Shown: one piece after another, positions 55,530-62,556 of the stretch | Layout: each line of letters starts with the position of its first letter | Position numbering within the stretch: position 1 is the first letter of the stretch | DNA from: DASQFQ01 sp963805525 | GTDB lineage: Bacteria > Actinomycetota > Thermoleophilia > Solirubrobacterales > Solirubrobacteraceae | Direction of reading: 5' to 3' | NCBI GenBank assembly: GCA_963805525.1 | Contig: CAWDUT010000007.1 | Coordinates: forward strand, 930,001-994,000 | Length of the DNA stretch: 64,000 bases | Notes under the pieces: model-generated | Database searches by the model: none | What the model was told of the DNA's origin: nothing | Seen by the model: only the letters and a program-made list of their open reading frames with translations | Position numbers and translations under genes: made by a program

Positions 55530-56307
55530 GCAGGAGCGCCCCGGCCACGAACGTGGTGTGGTCGATCGCGAACCGGCTGAGCGACGAGACGTGGGTGACG
55601 AGCACGACCAGCGCGAACACGGAGGCAGTCGCCGCGGCCAGCGCGAGCGAGATCGTCAGGCCGCGAGCGCTGGGCGCCGGCGACGGGCGGCCCGACGGCC
55701 GGCGCTGCTCCGCCAGCTCGAGCGCGGCCACGCCGAGCGCAGTCCACAGCCCGGCCATCAGCATGCCGCCGACGACGTCGGTCGGATGGTGCGAGCCGAC
55801 GACGAGGATCGAGTAGGCGGTGGCGAGCACCCCCAGACCTCCTGCCCCCACCGCGTAGGGGCGCAGCAGCGGCGGCGCGATCAGCACGACGCACAGCGCG
55901 AGCGACGTGGCCGCCGTCAGGTGGCCGCTCGGCCAGCTCGCGTCGGCCAGCCACTCGGGCTCGCGCGGGGCGGCGGTGAGGAGCTTCAGCGCCTGCGTGC
56001 TGACGTTGGCGCCGAAGCAGATCGCCACCGCGGCCGCCGCGCGCCGCGGCTGGCCGAGCCCCAGCGCCGTGGCGACGACGATCAGCACCGCGACCGCGTA
56101 GGGCGCGAGATTGAAGAAGCCGACGAAGAAGTGCGCCCACGTGTCGGCCGCGGGGGATTGCAGCGACAGGAAGCCGTCGAGCACCCGCTGGTCGGCGTGC
56201 TCGGTCGGCGCGATCACAAACGCGGCCAGGTAGAGCACGACGAGGCCGGCGACGCACGCGGCGGCGGCGCGCAGCGCGTTGATGGTGCGCGCGTTCACCC
56301 GGCCCAC
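55462..56307 (-). CDS. PAP2-superfamily membrane phosphatase
   Basis: 281 residues, six hydrophobic segments; phosphatase signature: LKLLTAAPREPEW (K-x6-RP-like, degenerate), ASWPSGHLTA (PSGH) and VGSHHPTDVVGG (SRxxxxxHxxxD variant). Lipid phosphatase (undecaprenyl-PP or phosphatidic acid-like). Note that motif 1 lacks the usual Arg-Pro (APREP), and motif 3 has His for Arg, so activity is uncertain. Start GTG 56307 or in-frame GTG 56298. 3' end overlaps the convergent kinase by 68 bp. Confidence 0.8.
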   Translation of the reverse strand: MGRVNARTINALRAAAACVAGLVVLYLAAFVIAPTEHADQRVLDGFLSLQSPAADTWAHFFVGFFNLAPYAVAVLIVVATALGLGQPRRAAAAVAICFGANVSTQALKLLTAAPREPEWLADASWPSGHLTAATSLALCVVLIAPPLLRPYAVGAGGLGVLATAYSILVVGSHHPTDVVGGMLMAGLWTALGVAALELAEQRRPSGRPSPAPSARGLTISLALAAATASVFALVVLVTHVSSLSRFAIDHTTFVAGALLLTACGAALPAAAAALAPRRRAT

Positions 56308-56328
56308 GGTAGCCGAGCCGGGCCGCGG

Positions 56329-57927
56329 TCAGGCGGGTTGCGCCTCCAGCCCGAGCTCATCGACCGCCGCGTCACGCATCCTGAACTTCTGGATCTTTCC
56401 CGTGACGGTCAGCGGGAACTCGCTGACGAAGGTCACGTACTTCGGCACCTTGTAGTGCGCGATCTTGCCGCTGCAGTACTCGCGCAGCTCCTCCTCGGTC
56501 AGCTGCGCGCCCGCGCGCAGGATCACCGAGACCATGATGGCCTCGCCGTAGCGCGGATCGGGGACGCCGTAGACCGCGGCATCGAAGATCGCCTCGTGTG
56601 AGAGGAGGAACTCCTCGATCTCGCGCGGGTACACGTTCTCGCCGCCGCGGATGATCATGTCCTTCGATCGGCCGACGATCTTCAGGTAGCCCTCGTCGTC
56701 CATCGTCGCGAGATCGCCGGTGTGCATCCAGCGCGCCGCGTCGATCGCCTCGCTCGTGCGCTCCGGCGCGTCCCAGTATCCGAGCATCACGCTGTAGCCG
56801 CGGGTCAGCAGCTCGCCCGGCCGGCCGCGCTGCACGGTCAGCCCGCTCTCCGCGTCGATGACCTTGATCTCGACGTGCGGGTGCGCCCGCCCGACGGTGC
56901 CGACGCGGCGCTCGAGCTCGTCGTCGGCCGTCGTCTGCGTCGACACCGGCGACGTCTCGGTCATGCCGTAACAGATCGTCACGCCCTCCATGTTCATGCG
57001 GTCGATCACCTTGCGCATGACCGGCTCCGGACACGGCGAGCCGGCCATGATCCCGGTGCGGAGCGAGGACAGATCGTAGGAGGCGAAGTCGGGGTGCTCG
57101 AGCTCGGCGATGAACATCGTCGGGACGCCGTACAGGCTCGTGCAGCGCTCTTCGGCCACGGCCGCGAGCGTCGCGGCGGGCTCGAACGACGGCGCGGGGA
57201 CGACCATGCAGGCGCCGTGCGTGACGGCACCGAGGTTGCCCATCACCATGCCGAAGCAGTGGTAGAAGGGCACGGGGATGCAGACGCGGTCCTCCTCCGT
57301 GTAGCCGCAGAACTCGCCCACGAAGAAGCCGTTGTTGAGGATGTTGTGGTGGGAGAGCGTCGCGCCCTTGGGCGTCCCGGTGGTGCCGCTCGTGTACTGG
57401 ATGTTGATCGGCTCGTCGAAGTCGAGCTCGGGCCACTCGACGCCGTCGGGCGCGTCATCGAACAGGCCCTCGCCGATGTAGAGGACATGTTCGAGCAGCG
57501 GCAGATCGCCGCGGACCTCGTCGATCATCGCGCGGTAGTCCGAGCTCTTGAACGAGAGCGCGGAGACCAGCGCGCGGCAGCCCGACTGGCGCAGCGCGAA
57601 GCCGAGCTCGGTCGTGCGGTAGGCCGGGTTGATGTTGACGAGGATCACGCCCAGCTTCGCGGTGGCGAACTGCACCACGACCCACTCGGCGCAGTTTGGC
57701 GCCCAGATCCCAACCCGGTCGCCCTTGGCGAGGCCGAGCCCGGCGAGCGCGCGGGCCGCGCGGTCGACCGCCTCGTCGAGTTCGCGGTAGGTCCAGTGGA
57801 CGTCCTGGTGGCGGACGACGAGCGCGTCGCGGTCGGGGAACTCCCGCACCGCGCGGTCGAAGTTCTCGCCGATCGTCTCTCCCAGCAGCGGGATGGTTCC
57901 GAGTCCCTGCGAGTACGACAGCGTCAT
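56329..57927 (-). CDS. AMP-binding acyl-CoA synthetase (FadD-like)
   Basis: 532 residues. Adenylate-forming motifs: P-loop YTSGTTGTPKGATLSHHN (about 183-200), A5 GYGMTETSP-like ICYGMTETSPVS, A7 MHTGDLATMDDEGY, A8 KIVGRSKDMIIRGGENVYPREIEE, and the C-terminal catalytic lysine in LTVTGKIQKFRMRD. Medium/long-chain fatty acid activation is likely; relatives in the same clade act on fatty acids or benzoates. Followed on the minus strand downstream by nothing; upstream a HpnA-like epimerase starts the pair. Confidence 0.92.
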   Translation of the reverse strand: MTLSYSQGLGTIPLLGETIGENFDRAVREFPDRDALVVRHQDVHWTYRELDEAVDRAARALAGLGLAKGDRVGIWAPNCAEWVVVQFATAKLGVILVNINPAYRTTELGFALRQSGCRALVSALSFKSSDYRAMIDEVRGDLPLLEHVLYIGEGLFDDAPDGVEWPELDFDEPINIQYTSGTTGTPKGATLSHHNILNNGFFVGEFCGYTEEDRVCIPVPFYHCFGMVMGNLGAVTHGACMVVPAPSFEPAATLAAVAEERCTSLYGVPTMFIAELEHPDFASYDLSSLRTGIMAGSPCPEPVMRKVIDRMNMEGVTICYGMTETSPVSTQTTADDELERRVGTVGRAHPHVEIKVIDAESGLTVQRGRPGELLTRGYSVMLGYWDAPERTSEAIDAARWMHTGDLATMDDEGYLKIVGRSKDMIIRGGENVYPREIEEFLLSHEAIFDAAVYGVPDPRYGEAIMVSVILRAGAQLTEEELREYCSGKIAHYKVPKYVTFVSEFPLTVTGKIQKFRMRDAAVDELGLEAQPA

Positions 57928-57940
57928 CGGGCACTTCCTC

Positions 57941-59056
57941 TCAGCGGCCTGCGAGCAACCTCCGTCGTAGCAGCTTCTCAGCCGGGCGCAGCGGCCACAA
58001 GAGCCCGAAGCGGCCGGCGAGCGCCACCGAGTCGGCCATCGAGGACATCGCCGAGCGCTCGGAGTCGTCGAACGCGCCGTCCTCGATCAGCTCCAGGTAC
58101 CACTCGACGGTGGCCGAGACCGTCTGGGCGAGCGGGCGCGGCCGGTAGCCGAGCTCCCGCTTGGCCTTGGCGGAGGTGAAGCGCCAGTCCTGGCCCATCA
58201 GGCCGTAGGCCTCGGCGGAGATCGCGCCCGGGAGGCCGAGGCGCTCGCGCAGCTGGGCGACGTAGCCGAGCTCGCCGGGCAGGACGATGATCGGATGGTG
58301 GATGCCGGAAGCGTGGGCGACCATGTCGATCATCTCGGCCCACGGCCGGTTGTGGCCGCCGAGGATGTAGCGCTCGCCGGCGTTGCCCTTCTCGGCGGCC
58401 AGCAGGTGGCCGTCGGCCACGTCCTCGACGTCGACGAAGTTGATCGGCGCGTCGAGCACCGCCGGCAGCCGGCCGCGCAGGTAGTTGCCGACGATCCGGG
58501 TCGAGGTCTCCCCCGGCTGCGAGCGGTCGAGCGGCACGCCCAGCACGTAGGCGGGGTTGACGACCACGACCTCGACGCCGAGGCGCTCGCCGGCCGCGAT
58601 CGCCTCGCGCTCGCCGCCGCGCTTGGCGTCGGCGTAGACGAGGCCGAGGCCTTCCTCGGGGTACGGGTTGTCCTCGTCCGCGGGGCGGCCGTTGGCGGTG
58701 CCGACGGCGGAGATCGTCGAGGTGAGGACGACGCGCCTGACCTCCTCCATCGCGGCCGCCTCGACGGCGATGATCGGGCCGCGGTGGTTGAGCTCCCACA
58801 CCTTCTCGACGGGCTTGGAAGCGACGAAGCCGGCGACGTGGAAGACCGTGTCGCAGCCGCGCATAGCCTTGCGCATCGCCTTCAGGTCGAGGATCTCGCC
58901 GTTAACAGGTTCAGTGTCGAGATCGCCCAGGAGGTCGAGGCGCTTCGGGTTGCGGTAGCCGGCGCGAACGCTGTCGCCGCGCTCGACGAGCGCGCGCGTG
59001 ACGTGGGCGCCGACGAATCCGGTGGCGCCGGTGACCAAGACCTTCCGTGGCGGCAT
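57941..59056 (-). CDS. NAD-dependent epimerase/dehydratase (HpnA/dihydroflavonol reductase-like)
   Basis: 371 residues, extended SDR: VLVTGATGFVGAHVTRALVERG, VFHVAGFVASK, VVLTSTISAVG, YADAKRGGE (Y-x3-K) and VNPAYVLGVPLDRSQPG; an extra C-terminal 60 residues end with basic LRRRLLAGR. Resembles hopanoid-associated sugar epimerases and DFR-like proteins. It is followed after 13 bases by the acyl-CoA synthetase gene, suggesting a lipid context. Confidence 0.85.
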   Translation of the reverse strand: MPPRKVLVTGATGFVGAHVTRALVERGDSVRAGYRNPKRLDLLGDLDTEPVNGEILDLKAMRKAMRGCDTVFHVAGFVASKPVEKVWELNHRGPIIAVEAAAMEEVRRVVLTSTISAVGTANGRPADEDNPYPEEGLGLVYADAKRGGEREAIAAGERLGVEVVVVNPAYVLGVPLDRSQPGETSTRIVGNYLRGRLPAVLDAPINFVDVEDVADGHLLAAEKGNAGERYILGGHNRPWAEMIDMVAHASGIHHPIIVLPGELGYVAQLRERLGLPGAISAEAYGLMGQDWRFTSAKAKRELGYRPRPLAQTVSATVEWYLELIEDGAFDDSERSAMSSMADSVALAGRFGLLWPLRPAEKLLRRRLLAGR

Positions 59057-59081
59057 CGGACGGTCCCTACCCCCGCAGCCC

Positions 59082-59087
59082 TAGGAT
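59082..59087 (+). promoter_or_regulatory. -10-like hexamer for leaderless dehalogenase
   Basis: TAGGAT ends 7 bases before ATG 59095; no Shine-Dalgarno. Confidence 0.4.
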
Positions 59088-59094
59088 GACGCCC

Positions 59095-59724
59095 ATGCCT
59101 CGCGTTCTCGCCTTCGACGTCAACGAGACCCTGCTGGACCTGCGCGCGCTCGACCCGCTGTTCGGCGACGTGGCGCGGCGCAAGCGCTGGTTCGCCCAGA
59201 TGCTCCAGATCGCGTTCGTCGGGATCATCACCGACCAGTACATCGGCTTCGCGGACGCCCAGCGGTCCGCGTTGGAGATGCTGGGCGAGGAGGCCGACCC
59301 CGACGAGGTGGCGGCGGCGATGCGGAGCCTGCCGCTGCACCCCGACGTCGCGCCCGCGCTCGACCGCCTGCGCGAGGGCGGGCTGACGCTGTGCTCGCTG
59401 ACCAACTCGTCGCTGGAGACGTCGACCGCGCAGCTCAGCCACGCCGGCATCGCCGACCGCTTCGAGGCGATCCTCTCCGCCGACACCGTGAAGCGCCTCA
59501 AGCCGGCGCCGGAGCCCTACCGCCACGTGGCGGAGACGTTCGGCGTGGAGATCGGCGACGTCACGCTCGTCGCGTGCCACGCGTGGGACTGCGCGGGCGC
59601 GCTCGCGGCGGGCGCGCAGGCCGCGTTCGTGCAGCGGCCGGGGATGGTGCTCGGCCCCGTGGGTCCGCGGCCGGGGATCGTGGGCGACGACCTCGGCGAG
59701 GTCGCCTCGCTCATCCTCGCCTGA
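59095..59724 (+). CDS. Haloacid dehalogenase type II-like hydrolase
   Basis: 209 residues, HAD superfamily: motif I VLAFDVNETLLDL (nucleophile Asp8; type II haloacid dehalogenases read DVNETLLD), motif II CSLTNSSLETS, Lys in KRLKPAPEPY and motif IV VACHAWDCAGALAAG. Hydrolyses 2-haloacids or other small substrates; a phosphatase is possible. ATG 59095 or in-frame ATG 59086. Convergent with the FAD oxidoreductase (14-base overlap). Confidence 0.88.
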   Translation: MPRVLAFDVNETLLDLRALDPLFGDVARRKRWFAQMLQIAFVGIITDQYIGFADAQRSALEMLGEEADPDEVAAAMRSLPLHPDVAPALDRLREGGLTLCSLTNSSLETSTAQLSHAGIADRFEAILSADTVKRLKPAPEPYRHVAETFGVEIGDVTLVACHAWDCAGALAAGAQAAFVQRPGMVLGPVGPRPGIVGDDLGEVASLILA

Positions 59725-61108
59725 GCGCCGCCTTGGCGGCGAAGTAGCCGCACATGCCGTGGACGCCGCCGCCGGGCGGGGTCGCCGAGGAGCAGATGAA
59801 CAGCCGCGCGTCCGGCGTCGTGTACGGGACCGGCCGCGCCACCGGGCGGGTGAACAGCTGGCGCAGGTCCATCAGGCCGCCGTTGATGTCGCCGCCCACG
59901 TAGTTGGGGTTGTAGGCCTCCATCTCCGCGGCGTTCATCGAGGCGCGCGCGAGGATCCGCTCGCGGAAGCCGGGCGCGAAGCGCTCGACCTGGCCCTCGA
60001 TGGCGGCGGTCATGTCCGCGGTCGAGCCGGCCGGCACGTGGCAGTACGCCCAGCCGACGTGCTTGCCGGCCGGAGCGCGGCTCGGGTCGCACACAGTGGG
60101 CTGGGAGAGGAGCACGTACGGCCGCTGCCCGCCCTCGCCGCGCTCCGAGGCCGCGATCTCCTCGAACGTGCCGCCGATGTGCACGGTGCCGGCGCCGCGG
60201 CACTCCGTCGCCGTCCACGGGATCGGGCCGTCGAGCGCCCAGTCGAGCTTGAAGACGCCGGGGCCGTAGCGGTAGCGCTCGAGCGCGCGGCGGTAGCGGT
60301 CCGGCAGGCGGTGGCCCGCGATCGCGACGATCTGGCGCGGGGTGAGGTCGAACAGCACGGCGCCGGCGTCGTCGAGCTCCTCGATGCGCTCGACGCGGTG
60401 CCCGGTGACGATCTCCGCCCCGTACGAGCGCGCGATCGAGGCGAGCGCGTTCGCCACCTTCTGCGAGCCGCCGCGCGCGACCGGCCACCCCACCGCGTGC
60501 CCGGTCAGCATCAGCACGAGCGCGACCGCGCCGGTCGGTGAGGCGTCGAGGTGCAGCATCGAGTGCGCGGCGTTGCCGGCGATCAGGGCACGCCCGCGCG
60601 GGCCGTCGAAGCGCTTCGCGAGCCCCTCCGCCGAGCGCAGCCCGAGCAGCCCGAAGCGCGTCAGCGCGAGCGGGTGCCGCGTCGGCCGCAGCGGGCCGAG
60701 GATCGCCGGCAGGAGCTTGTCGGCGTCGCGCACGAGCGGCTCCATCAGCGTGCGGTAGGCCTCGCCGTCCGCGCCGCCGATCGAGGCCGCGGTGACGTCG
60801 ATCGAGCGGTCGAACGCGACCGCGGTGCCGTCGTCGAGCGGGTGCGCCAGCGCCAGCTCGGGCTGGACGAGCTCGAGCCCGTGCTCGGCCAGCGGCAGAT
60901 CGCGGAGGAACGGCGACGCCAGCGGGTGCGGATGGACGGCCGAGCAGATGTCGTGGACGAAGCCGGGGAGGGTCAGGTCCGCCGAGCGAGACCCGCCCCC
61001 GATCGTCTCCGCCGCCTCGAGCACCCGCACGGAGCGGCCGGCGCGGGCGAGGGCGATGGCCGCAGCCAGCCCGTTGGGGCCCGCGCCGACGACGACGGCG
61101 TCAGGCAA
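59711..61108 (-). CDS. FAD-dependent oxidoreductase (phytoene desaturase-like)
   Basis: 465 residues with an N-terminal FAD-binding motif VVVGAGPNGLAAAIALARAGRSVRVLEA (GxGxxG) and E of the dinucleotide fold, and the C-terminal amine-oxidase/phytoene-desaturase end ICSSATPPGGGVHGMCGYFAAK. Start TTG 61108, overlapping the upstream gene stop by 8 bases. Substrate unknown; family members act on carotenoid, sterol-like or amine substrates. Confidence 0.88.
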   Translation of the reverse strand: MPDAVVVGAGPNGLAAAIALARAGRSVRVLEAAETIGGGSRSADLTLPGFVHDICSAVHPHPLASPFLRDLPLAEHGLELVQPELALAHPLDDGTAVAFDRSIDVTAASIGGADGEAYRTLMEPLVRDADKLLPAILGPLRPTRHPLALTRFGLLGLRSAEGLAKRFDGPRGRALIAGNAAHSMLHLDASPTGAVALVLMLTGHAVGWPVARGGSQKVANALASIARSYGAEIVTGHRVERIEELDDAGAVLFDLTPRQIVAIAGHRLPDRYRRALERYRYGPGVFKLDWALDGPIPWTATECRGAGTVHIGGTFEEIAASERGEGGQRPYVLLSQPTVCDPSRAPAGKHVGWAYCHVPAGSTADMTAAIEGQVERFAPGFRERILARASMNAAEMEAYNPNYVGGDINGGLMDLRQLFTRPVARPVPYTTPDARLFICSSATPPGGGVHGMCGYFAAKAALRRG

Positions 61109-61841
61109 ACAGCCGCCTCACGCCGCGCACCGGGGCGCCGAGCGTGTAGAGCGTCGAACGGATCGCCGAAGAGTGCCAGACGTTGCGCCACCTGGACCAT
61201 TGGCGCTTCTTGTCGACGCACACGACCTGGGTGTCGACCTCGGCCTCCTGCTCGCCGAACTCGGCGGCCACGGCGGCCAGCGTGTGCTGCCAGAAGCGGT
61301 CCTCCTGCTTGTGGCCGCCCATCGTCAGGCCCATCTCGAAGATCGGGTCCGAGGCGCGCATCAGCACCTGCGCCTGGGCCACCGTGTCGGCGTCGACCTC
61401 CGTCGCGCTGAACGTGATCCAGCCGGCGAACATGTGGCCCTGCGGGGTCATCAGCGTGAACGACTCCTCGTCCGCGTAGAGCACCATCACGCCGGTCGAG
61501 AGCTTCATCTTGCCCGGCAGCGTCATGTTCAGCAGGGCGACCTCGCCGGGCGCGATCCCGGTCAACGGCCCGTAGAAGCTGTTGCCCTCGGGCCAGAACT
61601 CGGGGAAGCGCTGCTTCCACGTCGCGATCAGCTCGGTCGCGGAGACGCGGTCGCGCGGCAGGCGCACCTGGTAGGTCTTCTGCCACATCTTCCCGAAGCC
61701 CTGGATCGGGCCGGCGAGGCGCTTGCCCTCGACGTTGATGTTGATGGCGCCCTCGGGGACCTCGGCGACGTTCAGCGTCGAGACCTTCTTGGCCCAGTTC
61801 GTCGCGTCGCGCGCGGCGGCCTTCTCGTTGACGTCGCTCAT
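61101..61841 (-). CDS. Conserved-looking protein of unknown function
   Basis: 246 residues, no signal or TM segments except a weak hydrophobic C-terminal patch. Notable stretches: NINVEGKRLAGPIQGFGKMWQK, TELIATWKQRFPEFWPEGNS and SFTLMTPQGHMFAGWITFSA, a mixed alpha/beta composition reminiscent of START/SRPBCC ligand-binding folds, but I recognise no family. Lies between STAS genes and the FAD oxidoreductase in the same operon, so a soluble partner of the oxidoreductase is one guess. Confidence 0.6.
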   Translation of the reverse strand: MSDVNEKAAARDATNWAKKVSTLNVAEVPEGAININVEGKRLAGPIQGFGKMWQKTYQVRLPRDRVSATELIATWKQRFPEFWPEGNSFYGPLTGIAPGEVALLNMTLPGKMKLSTGVMVLYADEESFTLMTPQGHMFAGWITFSATEVDADTVAQAQVLMRASDPIFEMGLTMGGHKQEDRFWQHTLAAVAAEFGEQEAEVDTQVVCVDKKRQWSRWRNVWHSSAIRSTLYTLGAPVRGVRRLFA

Positions 61842-61853
61842 CGCCGGCTCCTT

Positions 61854-62201
61854 CTATGCGCCCGCCGCGGCCAGCGCGTCGGACTCGGTGTCGTGGATTC
61901 CGACCGCCTCGTCGAGGCGGGTCAGCTCGAAGATCTGGGCGTAGTGGTCCGACAGCCCGTAGGCGAGCAGCCGCTGGGAGTGGCGGTTCGCGCGCACCAG
62001 CAAGGTCACGAGCAGGCCGATGCCGCCACTGTTCATGTACGCGAGGTCGCTGAAGTTCAGGACCACCGCCGTGGCGTCGCCGGTCTCCTCGTAGGCGCTC
62101 ATCAGCACCGCCTCCGAGCCGGCCGTGACGTCCCCGCGGATGTCGACGATCGCGGCCGGACCCCGCCGGCGCACCTCGAACGTCGCCGTGGCCTCAGGCA
62201 T
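61854..62201 (-). CDS. STAS-domain anti-sigma factor antagonist
   Basis: 115 residues, RsbV/SpoIIAA-like STAS domain: AAIVDIRGDVTAGSE, VVLNFSDLAYMNSGGIGLLVTLL with the phospho-site Ser in MNSGG (about 58). It lacks helical extension. Start overlaps the second STAS gene stop by 8 bases. In partner switching, unphosphorylated antagonist binds the RsbW-type kinase and releases its sigma factor. Confidence 0.9.
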   Translation of the reverse strand: MPEATATFEVRRRGPAAIVDIRGDVTAGSEAVLMSAYEETGDATAVVLNFSDLAYMNSGGIGLLVTLLVRANRHSQRLLAYGLSDHYAQIFELTRLDEAVGIHDTESDALAAAGA

Positions 62202-62556
62202 CCCTGCTCCCTTCCGCGCCGCTGACGGCGCTGTCCTCGTCGGGGTTGATCGCCATGAAGTCGGCGAGCCGGGTGATCTCGAAGATCTCCCGGTAATGGG
62301 GCGTCAGTCCGTACGCCCGCACCTCGATCCCGGCCGCGCGGGCGCGGGCCAGCAGGCCCACGATCACGGCGATGCCGGTGGAGTTGATGTAGCCGGCGCT
62401 CTCGAAGTTGAGGATCACGGCGTCGGCGGGCTCGTCGGTGGCGCGCACCCAGGCCGCCTCGAGCGCCTCCTCGGCGCCGCGGTTGACGTCGCCCACGAGG
62501 TCGATCACGGCGACCCCGTCCCGCCGGCGCACGGCCGGGATCTCACTCGTCGCCAT
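62194..62556 (-). CDS. STAS-domain anti-sigma factor antagonist
   Basis: 120 residues, STAS: VAVIDLVGDVNRGAEEA, AVILNFESAGYINSTGIAVIVGLL with phospho-site Ser in INSTG (about 59). Paralogue of the next gene (both end HYxxIFExTRLxxx). Start ATG 62556 overlaps the phosphatase stop by 14 bases. Confidence 0.9.
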   Translation of the reverse strand: MATSEIPAVRRRDGVAVIDLVGDVNRGAEEALEAAWVRATDEPADAVILNFESAGYINSTGIAVIVGLLARARAAGIEVRAYGLTPHYREIFEITRLADFMAINPDEDSAVSGAEGSRDA

